Of a stretch of 64,000 nt of DNA, positions 26,285-34,778 are shown in pieces. How positions within the stretch are numbered: the first letter of the stretch is position 1; each line of letters begins with the position of its first letter. A program made the translations under genes and the position numbers. The notes under the pieces are model-generated. The model made no database searches. It saw nothing but the letters and a program-made list of their open reading frames with translations, and was not told the origin of the DNA. The DNA is from JAJEBT01 sp965214975 (lineage in GTDB: Bacteria; Pseudomonadota; Alphaproteobacteria; MPNO01; UBA830): positions 3,720,001 to 3,784,000 of the forward strand of contig OZ244055.1 of assembly GCA_965214975.1 (NCBI GenBank), written 5' to 3'.

Positions 26285-26369
26285 CGGTTCCGCCCCCGGT
26301 TCCGTCGGCGATTCGGGGTTCCGGCGAAGCCGGTCGCGTTTCGCCCCGGCCTTTCGCCGCCGATTCGTG
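26285..26369. repeat. Dispersed repeat A, copy 1
   Basis: About 85 intergenic bases (containing CCCGGTTCCGTCGGCG, GCCGGT and TTTCGCCGCCGAT) closely match 61877-61961 in the chromosomal part, same orientation. Read on the minus strand both encode the pattern RIGGE.P...ATG.AG.P.RRRNR, which shows the similarity although no protein is implied. Confidence 0.65.
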
Positions 26370-26377
26370 TACAATTG
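26368..26377 (+). promoter_or_regulatory. Putative -10 element overlapping a CAATTG site upstream of the MunI-like genes
   Basis: TGTGTACAATTG contains an extended -10-like TACAAT (26370-26375) overlapping CAATTG (26372-26377), the site recognised by MunI-type enzymes. No good -35 is visible. AATT-containing hexamers should be rare in such GC-rich DNA, so finding one about 55 bases before the methylase ATG suggests methylation-dependent autoregulation. Confidence 0.4.
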
Positions 26378-26429
26378 GAAAATGTGCGCTTGACGCCACA
26401 GACCGCTCTCAGCGAGGAGCCCGGAAGCC

Positions 26430-27071
26430 ATGTCCGCATCACTCGTCGTCCCGCCCGACGACCGGACGCCGGAACAGGCTGCCCGCGCCCCGCGGCGCGC
26501 GACCGGGCCCGACCGGCTGTTCCCGGAACTGCCCCGCGAGCGGTTCGACATCATCTACGCCGATCCGCCCTGGGACTACAAGGGCCAGTTGCAGCACGCC
26601 GGTCCCGGCAGCGGGGACACCGGCGGCGCGGCCCGCCACTATCCCACCGTGACCCTCGACCAGCTGAAGGAACTGGAAGTCCCGGGGATCGCGGCCGATG
26701 ACAGCCTGCTCTTCATGTGGTCCACGAGTCCGCACCTGGACCAGGCCGTCGATCTCGGCAAGGCGTGGGGGTTCGCGTGGGCCACGGTCGCGTTCGTGTG
26801 GGACAAGGTCCGCGTCAACCCCGGCTTCTACACGATGAGCCAGTGCGAGCTCTGCCTTGTCTTCAAGCACGGGAAGATCCCCGGCCCGCGGGGGGCGCGG
26901 AACGTCCGGCAACTGGTGAGCCAAAAGCGCAACGGCCACTCCGAGAAACCCCGGGAGGTCCGCAGGCGGATCGAGGCCATGTTTCCGCTCTCCAGGAAGA
27001 TCGAGCTGTTCGCCCGGCTTCCGGCCCTGGACGGCTGGACCATGTGGGGGCTCGACGCTCATGGCTCGTGA
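26430..27071 (+). CDS. MT-A70 family DNA adenine-N6 methyltransferase (M.MunI-like)
   Basis: The 213-residue methylase has the MT-A70 signature: YADPPWDY with DPPW at 45-48, HYPTVTLDQLKEL, LLFMWST, and a C-terminal EKPREVRRRIEAMFP. The MT-A70 family includes the type II methylase M.MunI (CAATTG). The gene downstream encodes a MunI-like nuclease in an overlapping arrangement, so this is its protective partner. The ATG at 26430 has GAGGAG upstream. Composition is closer to the backbone than that of the m5C cassettes. Confidence 0.9.
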   Translation: MSASLVVPPDDRTPEQAARAPRRATGPDRLFPELPRERFDIIYADPPWDYKGQLQHAGPGSGDTGGAARHYPTVTLDQLKELEVPGIAADDSLLFMWSTSPHLDQAVDLGKAWGFAWATVAFVWDKVRVNPGFYTMSQCELCLVFKHGKIPGPRGARNVRQLVSQKRNGHSEKPREVRRRIEAMFPLSRKIELFARLPALDGWTMWGLDAHGS

Positions 27072-27588
27072 ACATCTGTCCGGGCGCGACGAATGGCAGG
27101 GAAAAGGGGCTGCACGGGGCGCGGGCGCGGAGGACGTGTTTCACGCGATCATGCGCCCGCATCTGACGGGCCTGGGCATGGAACCGACCCGTCGCCCGAC
27201 AACGCTCTCCGGCATCTACGGGAAAACCGGGACGGGACGACCGCACGGCATTCGCCCGGAGTACGAGATCCGCAATCCGGCGACCGGCAAGCGCATATGG
27301 GTCGAGATCAAGCGTCAGCGGGCATCGGGGAACGCCCACGAGAGAGCGTGCAAGTACTTCATGCCCGGCATCGTCCGGTCGGCCCGCGAGATCGGGAAGC
27401 ACCCCCCGGGCGTGATCCCCTTCTGGCTGGTCTTCACCAACGGGATCGCCCGCGACCCGGTTTATCGGCAGGAGATCACGCACTGGTTCCGGGATTGCGA
27501 GTCGAATGTCATGCTGTGGCGGTCAGTGGACGACCACGAGGAAATCATGGCGCACTTCGACACCTGCATCGCCCCGTTGCTCGAATGA
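27061..27588 (+). CDS. MunI/EcoRI-like type II restriction endonuclease
   Basis: The 175-residue product overlaps the methylase end by 11 bases. It carries RPEYEI (Glu-67) and WVEIKRQRASGNAHERACKY with Glu-82 and Lys-84. In the MunI/EcoRI family the catalytic set is Pro-Asp ... Glu-x-Lys, and KRQ...GNAHERA is a hallmark I associate with MunI-type enzymes. The position of the usual catalytic Asp is Glu here, which may lower activity. It is expected to cut a site of the C/AATTG type that its MT-A70 partner methylates. The family link is from memory of motifs, not a search. Confidence 0.75.
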   Translation: MAREHLSGRDEWQGKGAARGAGAEDVFHAIMRPHLTGLGMEPTRRPTTLSGIYGKTGTGRPHGIRPEYEIRNPATGKRIWVEIKRQRASGNAHERACKYFMPGIVRSAREIGKHPPGVIPFWLVFTNGIARDPVYRQEITHWFRDCESNVMLWRSVDDHEEIMAHFDTCIAPLLE

Positions 27589-27675
27589 CCCGCGGCCCTG
27601 AAACCGATCCCCCGGGCGCCGGGCCCGCGATCCGGAGGCGCCCCCGCCGCTGACGTCGTTCCGGGCCCGTCCCGC

Positions 27676-28016
27676 GCCTCGCTCCGCAGCCAGTCCAGGA
27701 ACGGCACGTTCCAGTTGACCCCGCCGCCGCGGTACTCCCAGAAGACGGCGAAGACGTCCCGGTCGGAAACCCCGGCCGCGGTCCGGTTCTCCGTGCGATC
27801 CGGCCCGTCGCGCGGCCGCCCGTCGCCGGGGCCGTCCGGCCCGCTCTCCCGCCCGGCGGCGACGGCGTCGGGCAGGTCGCCCTTGCGTTCCGGGTGCTCG
27901 GACCGGATCACCGCCCTGACCGTCCCGGCGACGATCCACGGCGTCATCCATTCGCTCTCCATCGTCCGGATGACGTCCGACGCACTCTCCAGGATCTCCG
28001 TCCGCGAATCGTTCAT
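27676..28016 (-). pseudogene. Deleted copy of the hypothetical gene downstream of parB
   Basis: On the minus strand the frame MNDSRTEILESASDVIRT and later VSDRDVFAVFWEYRGGGVNW matches the intact gene at 34779-35786 (MNDSRAKILERAADIIRT, VSDRDVFDVFREYRGSGVNW). About 55 codons between DLPD and AVAAG are missing and similarity ends abruptly after FLDWLRSEAR, next to the MunI-like gene. It is one side of a backbone duplication; the other side lies ~7.5 kb to the right. Confidence 0.75.
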
Positions 28017-28300
28017 GACGCCCCCCCCCGCCCCCTTCCGGCGGTCCCGCCCCCTGCCGCGTTCCGCCCATGTCAGGAACGCCGCCCGCTCGGCGGGTCC
28101 GGCGGCCTTCCACGCGCGCTTGAGGGCGGCCATCCGGGCCTCGGCGGCCGCGGGTGCAGCCCCTCGCCGGATTTCCAGGGCCCGGTAGACGCCCCGCCTG
28201 GATAGTTCCGTGAGGCACCCGGCCTCCGCCCCGAAGGAAACGGGTGCAATGTTTGCACTCGTTTCGCCAGCCGCCCCCGCCCGGCACAGCCCCGGGCGAG
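28017..28300 (-). pseudogene. Deleted copy of parB C-terminal coding sequence
   Basis: Minus-strand sequence encoding ETSANIAPVSFGAEAG, LSRRGVYRALEI and ARMAALKRAWKAAGPAERAA matches the C-terminal part of ParB at 35783-36230, with ~180 bases missing in the middle. A G9 run (C9 at 28021-28029) has replaced the original stop region and put the remnant in frame with the following pseudogene. No ParB N-terminal domain is present. Similarity ends near 28300, where the lower-GC island begins. Confidence 0.75.
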
Positions 28301-28662
28301 GGTTTCTGCGTGGCACAAGGCAGACGATGGAGGGTGCAGATGGCTTGGTGTTTCGTCGGTATCGATTCGGCGGAATCCATCCGAGCACGCGGGCGCTGCC
28401 CGAGGGCCGGGTGCCATTCAGGCGTGCTCATCCAAAGGCGGCTACGACGCCGATCCGACGCAACTGGCGGTGGTCGCCCGTTAGCTGTTGCGCCCTGGGA
28501 CTACCGGGAAAGGGGCATTCAGGACGTGGGGGTTCAGCCAATGACGGACCCAAGAAGGGGGGCGCGTTGCGCACTGTTGCGCCTGGTGACTATCGGACGA
28601 AGGGACAGTTGGGAGCGAGTGTCAGATCACGAGAATACAGGATGAGCGACCGAGGGGAGCAG
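28301..28662 (+). promoter_or_regulatory. Upstream region of the sigma-factor operon with an imperfect direct repeat
   Basis: No gene is supported in these ~360 bases. Two related blocks, near 28486-28519 (TTGCGCCCTGGGACTACCGG) and 28577-28611 (TTGCGCCTGGTGACTATCGG), are spaced ~91 bases apart. Repeated TTGCGC elements could be -35 sequences or operator sites for the operon that follows. Confidence 0.35.
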
Positions 28663-29346
28663 ATGAACGCTGCGGCGGAGTTGCTTGAGAAAGCACAGAA
28701 AGCCGCCAATCGGGGTGATGTGATCGAAATGCTCGAAGTCCTAACCGCGAGTCGTTACCTTGATGGCGTGACCCGCCGACTTCAAGAGAAGTGGGGCAGG
28801 TCTCTACCGTGGACTGAGATCGACGACTGCATCGCGCAGTCGGTGGACGCGGCGTGTGCGGCCGTGACGGGTGGCCGGCCAATTCGAAGTCTTGGCGGCT
28901 GGCTCTGGAAATCGGCCCACAACATCGCAGACGACAAGTGGCGGTTTGACCATGGTCGTCGTGCGAAGCTCGATGACACCAAGGTGCGGAGCGCGTCGGA
29001 GACAGGTGAAACGGATCAGGAGCGGGAGAGCCGCCAAGAACTCGAAGGGTTGCGCCGGAAGGAGGCGATCCGGCTGGCGCGGGAGCTCCTACCGCGGATT
29101 GGCGAAGGACAAATCCTGGACGTGATGGAGCTCGTGATCGATGCAGCGGAGGACCGACTACCTGACCTGCCCGCGTCCTCGATTGCAGAAGCGCTTGGAA
29201 TCTCGAAATCCGCCGCCCGGATGCTCGTTTCAAGGGGAATGAAGCGCCTCAGCCGCTTGGCAGAACAGGCGGGAGGCGAGGCACCGACAGGCCTTCCAGA
29301 ACTAGACACAGACGCGGAAGAAGAGGAGGACGACGATGCGAGATGA
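28663..29346 (+). CDS. Sigma-70-like (ECF-type) regulator heading the SNF2/methylase island
   Basis: The 227-residue protein looks like a short sigma factor. Region 2 is represented by DDCIAQSVDAACAAV and IRSLGGWLWKSAHNIADDKWR (residues ~54-95), and a region 4-type helix-turn-helix by SSIAEALGISKSAARMLVSRGMKRLS near 175-200. The acidic tail follows. Met at 28663 is preferred over the ATG at 28642 because GAGGGGAG precedes it. The stop overlaps the next start by 11 bases, so it is the first gene of an operon with the ParB-like and SNF2 genes. A regulator for that operon, or a phage-sensing factor, is plausible. Confidence 0.72.
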   Translation: MNAAAELLEKAQKAANRGDVIEMLEVLTASRYLDGVTRRLQEKWGRSLPWTEIDDCIAQSVDAACAAVTGGRPIRSLGGWLWKSAHNIADDKWRFDHGRRAKLDDTKVRSASETGETDQERESRQELEGLRRKEAIRLARELLPRIGEGQILDVMELVIDAAEDRLPDLPASSIAEALGISKSAARMLVSRGMKRLSRLAEQAGGEAPTGLPELDTDAEEEEDDDAR

Positions 29347-30914
29347 AATCAGGAACAGCCTAGCGGAATTGCTGCGTTCGGCGGAAGCAATGTCCTCGGA
29401 TATCAGCGCGACGGTCGAGGAGATCCTGCGCGAGGGTCTTGAGAACCCGCTTTCGGAAGGCGAGGTCGGCGCCCTCCTCACTAGGGTCGTCGAGGTCGTT
29501 CGGAGAGGTGCGACAAGTCGCGGCGACCGGGGGGCAGTGGAGCTTCTCGACCGCGAAGCCGAAGCCCTGATGGAGCGCCTTCAGGAGGTGCGAGCTCAAT
29601 TGTCTGTTGGCGATGCAACGAACGGTCCGGGAAACAAGGTTCCGGAGCCCGCCGGGCGACGTGAGGCGCGGGGCAGTGGCGGATCACGTCTACGCTTGCG
29701 GCCCCATGACGGGATCGACTTGAGGCCGGTACGACCTGTGCCCGTCTTCCACGAACGGCCGGTCGCGGTGACAGAGGGCTTTGTGCCGACTCGGAAAATC
29801 GAGTTATGGGACCGAAACGAACGGCTGGATATCCACTTCAACCAATTCCAGAAGAAGTTTGGTCGTGGTCCGAATCCCGAAGAGGTCATGGCGATCATGA
29901 AGGGCGAAATGCTTCTGCCGGGCATCACGGAGACTGACCGGTTCGGGATCAGTGCCCTAGCCAAGAGCATAGCGGTCAATGGGGTGCGCAAGCCTCCCAT
30001 CATCGATGTGGACGGCAAGCTGCTCGACGGGAACCGCCGGGTAGCTGCCTGCCACCACATCCTGGAGGACAACAGCGGTGACTTCGCGCACGAGGAGAAA
30101 CAGCGGGCGGAATGGTTGAGGGTCTGGCAGCTCACGGAACACGCAACGGACCAAGACCGCGACGCGGTGATCGTGTCCCTGAACTTTGAGCCTGACTTCA
30201 AGCAGGACTGGCCAGAGTACGTCAAGGCACAGAAGGTCCATGGGCAGTGGGAGACACTGCTGGCGCTGGAGCCTCGTGCGAATCCCGGCCCCGCACGGCT
30301 GAGGGAGATCCGGAAGGAGATCGCGCGGCGGTTTGCGCTCGCCACCGACGAGGTCTCCCGCTACATCAGCATGGTCGGCCCTTGCCCACGAGTTCGAGGA
30401 CTACCACGTTCTGGAACGCTCGAAGGATCGCTACGCCGCGAAGCACCGCGCGTCGGAGTGGTTCCAGTACTTTGATGAGCTGAACAAGGGGAAGAGCGCC
30501 GGAGGCGTCAACTGGTCACTGAACCAGTCCGACAGTTTCAAACACCTCGTGTTCGATATCCTGTACGACGGCAAGTTCAAGAACTGGCGGCAGATTCGGG
30601 ACCTGAGATACGTCTACGGGAACGAGGACGCGGTCGGGATCCTGCAGAAGGCGCGTCAAGAGACCGACGTGGAGGTGGCTCAAGAGCATGTCGACGATGC
30701 AGTCAGCATCGCTCGAACGGCCCGCGCGGAGCAACGCCAGACCGGAGCAAACACGAAGATCCGAGTGTTCACGGAGTGGTTCCGCGGACTTCCGGTCAAG
30801 GCGTTCGACCCGAACGAGTCCGGTTGCGTGACGCAGGAGAACCTGAGGCGTCTCCGGTGCACCTTGAAGCATGTCGAGACTTACCTGGAAGCGGGCGCCG
30901 CGGCGAGGGCTTAG
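29336..30914 (+). pseudogene. ParB-like nuclease-domain protein interrupted by a frameshift
   Basis: The first frame (29336 to ~30380) encodes ~350 residues with a ParB/Srx-like core: FGISALAKSIAVNGV, PIIDVDGKLLDGNRR. At about 30380-30390 the homologous sequence passes to another frame that continues with ALAHEFEDYHVLERSKDRY, then FQYFDELNKG and so on to 30914; restoring one base near CATGGTCGGCCC would give a single protein of ~525 residues. The first frame alone ends in an unrelated tail at 30475. The gene is either inactivated, programmed to shift, or affected by a sequencing error. It lies between the sigma-like and SNF2 genes, overlapping the first and four bases from the second. Confidence 0.75.
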
Positions 30915-30918
30915 AGAC

Positions 30919-32709
30919 ATGGGACCAGACTGCCGCGTTGGTGCTGAGGTCAGGTCGGCGGAGACCCTTGACGCGCTGTTCCTGGTGCCGGAACGGGGGC
31001 AAGGGACAGCGCTGCTACGGGCGATGAAAGATGGTCTCGGTCCGGATGGGGCTGCCCTGAGACGTTCGGCCGAGGGAGTCAGGGTGCCGGCCGCGATCGC
31101 GGGGCAGCTGGATGAGATGGGTCCGGGGGTCCAGATGAACTGGACACCCGAGGCTCGGCAGTTCGTTGAGAACCGACGCCGGGTGGAGTCGATCCACTCC
31201 GAGGTTTTCGCCGCTATCGCGCAGATAAGGCGCGAAGGCGTGAGCCTCGCCGAGCGCATGGTCACCGACAGTGCAAGCCTTGGTGTGCTGGACGAACACC
31301 AAGTGGTTAACGTTGCGGCCATGACCTTGCCGGGCAGCCCCGGCCTGTGCGTGTTCGACGAACAGGGTGCCGGGAAGACGGTGACGTTCATCTTCGCGTT
31401 CGATCTGCTCGTAGAGCGTGACGAAGCAGACCTCGCGGTCATCGTCGCGCCGAAAAGCATGATCGGTGAGTGGCCCACGGATCTGGGGCGGTTTCGCGGG
31501 GACATCTACCGCACGGCGGTGCTGACGGGATCTGCGCGAGCGAAGCGACGCCTTCTTGCAGATGGCGCAGACGTCTTCGTTACAAACTTCGAGACCGCGG
31601 TGACCATGGAGTCCGAGCTCCGGGCTCTCATGCGGGCCAGGCCAGGTCGGACCGTGCTGGCTATCGACGAGTCGTTCTTCATCAAGTCGCTCGACGCGAA
31701 GCGTACGCGAGCGCTGCGTCGGTTGCGGGAGTGGGCGGGCCGCGCCTACGTGCTGTGTGGCACGCCGGCGCCGAACTCACCCACGGATCTCGTCCAGCAG
31801 TTCAGCCTCGTCGACTTCGGGTACTGCTTCAGGGACGTCGACTTGCCGGCGGACCGTGAACTTGCTGCGCCGGTCGTGCAGTCCGCCATTGAAGAGCGAG
31901 GGCTGTTCCTGCGGCACTTGAAGAGGGACGTACTGCCGGAGCTCCCGGTGAAAAGGTTCCAGCGTGTAGTCGTTCCGATGGCAGAGGAGCAGGCCCGGTT
32001 GTACCGGGAGACCCTTGAAGGGTTGGTTGCGGAGGTGGAAACTCTGGACGAGTCGGGGTTCATCCGGAGACGCACGAGTTTCCTGGCACGAAGGGCGGCG
32101 CTGCTCCAGATCTGTTCGAACCCGGCAGGTGTTTCGGAAACCTATGACGAGACGCCCGCGAAGCTGGAGGCACTCGATTCACTCGTCCACCAAGCGGTCG
32201 GACGAGAACGCGAGAAGATCGTGATCTGGTCGTTCTACACGGCGTCGGTAACGGCTATCGCTCGACGGTACGTTAGATTCGGGGTTGTCAGATACGACGG
32301 TACGGTTCCGGCCGTCGGAACACGCCGAGAGGCAGTGCGTCGGTTTCAGGAGGACGACGAAACGATGGTATTCGTCGCGAACCCGGCGGCGGCGGGTGCG
32401 GGGCTTACGCTTCACCGAGCGCGTGTGGCGATCTACGAATCGCTCTCCAGCCAGGCCGCTCACTATCTCCAGAGCCTCGATCGAATCCACCGGCGTGGGC
32501 AAGAGCGCAATGTCGAGTACGTTGTCATGCTCTGCGACGGCACGCTTGAGGTCAGCGAATACGACCGGCTCGTAAAGAAGGAACAGGCGGCACAGGATCT
32601 GCTCGGGGACAACGCGGAGCCCCCCCTGACACGGGAGACGTTTCTTGCTGACGTCCGCAAGGCCGCCGCGCTGCTGACCACAGTGAAAGCCGGGGAGCAC
32701 TCCGGGTAG
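30919..32709 (+). CDS. SNF2/Rad54-family DNA-dependent ATPase
   Basis: The 596-residue protein has the SNF2 motif series: P-loop variant DEQGAGKT at 147-154, VIVAPKSMIGEW (Ia), VTNFET, the DExx box as AIDESF, LCGTPAPNSPTDLVQQF (motif III), then in the second lobe IVIWSFYTASV, VANPAAAGAGLTLHRA (V) and QSLDRIHRRGQ (VI). Such enzymes translocate on double-stranded DNA and occur in several anti-phage systems. The start is four bases after the ParB-like gene. The N-terminal ~120 residues are not recognised. Its neighbours suggest that it works with the m5C methylase and the ParB-like protein. Confidence 0.9.
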   Translation: MGPDCRVGAEVRSAETLDALFLVPERGQGTALLRAMKDGLGPDGAALRRSAEGVRVPAAIAGQLDEMGPGVQMNWTPEARQFVENRRRVESIHSEVFAAIAQIRREGVSLAERMVTDSASLGVLDEHQVVNVAAMTLPGSPGLCVFDEQGAGKTVTFIFAFDLLVERDEADLAVIVAPKSMIGEWPTDLGRFRGDIYRTAVLTGSARAKRRLLADGADVFVTNFETAVTMESELRALMRARPGRTVLAIDESFFIKSLDAKRTRALRRLREWAGRAYVLCGTPAPNSPTDLVQQFSLVDFGYCFRDVDLPADRELAAPVVQSAIEERGLFLRHLKRDVLPELPVKRFQRVVVPMAEEQARLYRETLEGLVAEVETLDESGFIRRRTSFLARRAALLQICSNPAGVSETYDETPAKLEALDSLVHQAVGREREKIVIWSFYTASVTAIARRYVRFGVVRYDGTVPAVGTRREAVRRFQEDDETMVFVANPAAAGAGLTLHRARVAIYESLSSQAAHYLQSLDRIHRRGQERNVEYVVMLCDGTLEVSEYDRLVKKEQAAQDLLGDNAEPPLTRETFLADVRKAAALLTTVKAGEHSG

Positions 32710-32758
32710 GGGACGCACATCGAACCCGAGTCGGACCCATGAGGAACGGCGCGGCGTC

Positions 32759-32944
32759 TTGTTGACGATTGCCGAGGCAGCCGGTTACCGCTTGGAGTTC
32801 CGCTTTCCCAACGACAGATGTCCTGATGTGCTGCGTCTCCACGTCGACCGAGCGGGCCTGCCCCTTGGCGAGGCCAAGCACACCAGGCCCAGACGGGCGG
32901 CGATGCGCGCTGTGTGGGTGTGGGTGTCCGCCGGCAAGACCTGA
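32759..32944 (+). pseudogene. Short fragment with a PD-(D/E)XK-like motif
   Basis: A 61-codon TTG-started frame reads TIAEAAGYRLEFRFPND and then CPDVLRLHVDRAGLPLGEAKH: a Pro-Asp followed by Gly-Glu-Ala-Lys, the spacing of a PD-(D/E)XK nuclease core. The frame has no good start and ends at a TGA, after which the same frame continues with HIIVHFAVLQRRT. It may be the rest of a small nuclease gene that once belonged between the SNF2 and methylase genes. Evidence is thin. Confidence 0.3.
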
Positions 32945-32960
32945 TGGCCCAGACCGCACA

Positions 32961-34436
32961 TCATCGTGCACTTTGCGGTCTTGCAGCGGCGGACGGTAAC
33001 GAGCCTTCAAGGGGCGGAGGCTGCGCCCCGCGCGCTGCCGCCTTGTTCTTGGCGCGTGAAGTAGAGGCGCCGTTTCGTCTCGTACGTCGAGATCCCTGAG
33101 CGATGAGGAGCTCGAACTCTTCAACAAGGTGATCAGGGACATAGTGATAGGCGTCGTCGCGCATGCGCTGACCATCACCGTACCAGTCTGCAATCGTGTT
33201 CTCTTCATCGTCCTGTCGCATGCGCGGTGGATTGACGATGGTCTTCGGCCGCCGGGTCAGGTTGGCAAGGAGGTCGAGGTTGAATGTCTCGAAGCGACCA
33301 AGTCGCCCTTCTCGGACATGGCTGCGCGCTGAAGTGATCAACGCCTTGCCAATCGCCGTGCCGAGGCCGACAGGAACGGCGTTTCCGACCTGTTCGTACT
33401 TCCTTCGGACAGGGCCTTCGAACATCCAGTCGTCAGGGAACTGTTGTATCCGGGCGTACTCGCCGACGGAGAGCGGCCTGAGTTCCGTCGGGTGGCACAG
33501 CGTGGTGGCCTTGCTGTCAGGTCGCGTCGTGAGCGCCGGACTCGGGCGCTCGCGAGACAGGCGGCGGAAGAAGCCCGAGCGTCCCCCCCAAGACTGGAAT
33601 GCCCGTCCCAGAGCCATGCTCTTGAGTTCTTCGGGAAGCTGACGCCAGTTGCCGCCCTCGGGAATGATGTTGAGGTACCGTTCCTTTGCGGGGCAGAACC
33701 GGTAGTATTCCGGCTCGTCTTCGTTCAGGCTCTCGATCGCTTCCCCGAGCGTGCGCCATGCTGGAAGTCCCCCGGCACCGTCCGAGTGGTGGGTCGGCTC
33801 CGGCATTCGAAGCCTCTTGCCGTCGCGGCTCCCGACGATCACGAGTCGTTGACGGGTCTGGGGCACGCCATAGTCGGCCGCGTTAAGTACATCGAACACG
33901 CAGTAATAGCCGAGGTCACGAAGTGTCTCGGCGACCACCCTAAAGGCGGAGCCCAACTGCTCCTCCGGTTCGAGCGGAGGGTGGCCCGGGCCCCGCTGCT
34001 TCAGGGGTCGATGTCGCATCGCCGCCGAGAGCAAGCCCCTCACGTTCTCCATGACGAAGAACCTGGGACGAGTGTCTCGTATGACTCGGACAAAGTGCCT
34101 GAGCATCGTACTGCGCGGATCGCCGAGCGACTTCCTCTGACCCGCCGTGCTGAACACCTGGCATGACGGACCGCCGACGACGGCGAAGGTCTGGCCGGGC
34201 CTGAGCCCTGCGGTTTTCAGAATCTCGAAGCTCGACACGTCCTCGATCGCCTTGCGAATAAGGGGAAGCGACGGACGGTTGCGGGCTATCGTTTCCGCTG
34301 GGAAACGGTTGCACTCAAGTGCGAGCGAGATGTCGAGGCCAGCTGCTTCAAGCCCGAGGTCGAGCCCCATCGCGCCACTGAACAGGGAGATAACCGGTCT
34401 CTTCATTCCGCTCTTGCTGCTATGCGGTTCAGGCAC
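32961..34436 (-). CDS. DNA cytosine-5 methyltransferase, second Dcm-like enzyme of the element
   Basis: The 491-residue enzyme has motif I SLFSGAMGLDLGLE (17-30), motif IV GGPSCQVFSTAG with catalytic Cys-92, motif VI MENV at 129-132 and motif X QVGNAVPVGLG. It has a C-terminal extension of ~120 basic residues beyond a usual m5C methylase. It is convergent with the SNF2 operon and overlaps the RHH gene upstream by eight bases. No nuclease of a standard pair is intact nearby, so either the SNF2/ParB-like genes are the effector or it acts alone. It is unlike the m5C methylase at 15.7 kb in length and motif IV wording. Confidence 0.92.
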   Translation of the reverse strand: MPEPHSSKSGMKRPVISLFSGAMGLDLGLEAAGLDISLALECNRFPAETIARNRPSLPLIRKAIEDVSSFEILKTAGLRPGQTFAVVGGPSCQVFSTAGQRKSLGDPRSTMLRHFVRVIRDTRPRFFVMENVRGLLSAAMRHRPLKQRGPGHPPLEPEEQLGSAFRVVAETLRDLGYYCVFDVLNAADYGVPQTRQRLVIVGSRDGKRLRMPEPTHHSDGAGGLPAWRTLGEAIESLNEDEPEYYRFCPAKERYLNIIPEGGNWRQLPEELKSMALGRAFQSWGGRSGFFRRLSRERPSPALTTRPDSKATTLCHPTELRPLSVGEYARIQQFPDDWMFEGPVRRKYEQVGNAVPVGLGTAIGKALITSARSHVREGRLGRFETFNLDLLANLTRRPKTIVNPPRMRQDDEENTIADWYGDGQRMRDDAYHYVPDHLVEEFELLIAQGSRRTRRNGASTSRAKNKAAARGAQPPPLEGSLPSAAARPQSAR

Positions 34437-34617
34437 GGTCGTCTCTCGCCAGCTCGAGTTCCAGTTGGCCCCGATCCAGGTCGTCGAAGAGCCGCTTCAG
34501 GGCCAGCTCGACGACGTAGCGTTTCGGCAACCTCGGGATCCTGCCGCCTGTCTCGCGGTCGAGCCGATCCGCGAGCTGCGGGTCAATCGTCGTATTGAGC
34601 CGCCGGGGGGTCGACAT
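34429..34617 (-). CDS. Small ribbon-helix-helix-like protein coupled to the m5C methylase
   Basis: The 62-residue product starts with TPRRLNTTIDPQLADRLD, followed by PKRYVVELALKRLFDDL, the strand-helix-helix pattern of CopG/Arc-type DNA-binding proteins. GGAGG lies eight bases before the ATG, and its end overlaps the methylase start. A likely autorepressor controlling methylase expression, comparable in role to controller proteins of restriction systems. Confidence 0.62.
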   Translation of the reverse strand: MSTPRRLNTTIDPQLADRLDRETGGRIPRLPKRYVVELALKRLFDDLDRGQLELELARDDRA

Positions 34618-34645
34618 GTCGCGGCCTCCATGGAGCGCGCCCTTA

Positions 34646-34674
34646 CGGATAGACTATCGCACAGTTTTGCGCAA
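34646..34674 (-). promoter_or_regulatory. Putative promoter and palindrome upstream of the RHH/methylase operon
   Basis: On the minus strand TTGCGC (34669-34674), a 17-base gap and TATCCG (34646-34651) form a plausible sigma-70 promoter ~30 bases before the RHH gene. The -35 is part of the palindrome TTGCGCAA, and two further TTGTGC/CTGTGC-like motifs flank it, a likely operator for the RHH protein. Confidence 0.45.
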
Positions 34675-34778
34675 GTTTGCACAACAATGGGCGGGTCGGT
34701 GTGCAGATTCCTACGCACTTGACCGTGATTCCTGCGACACCGTGACATCGCCTCTCTCCCAGGTTGCGGACAAACCGC

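Noticed and set aside
28642..28662. Sigma-like gene starting at ATG 28642
   Set aside because: No ribosome-binding site precedes it, whereas GAGGGGAG is placed well for the ATG at 28663; the seven extra residues cannot be excluded.
28300..34760. DISARM system
   Set aside because: SNF2 and m5C methylase genes are present but drmA, drmB and the phospholipase D-like drmC are not.
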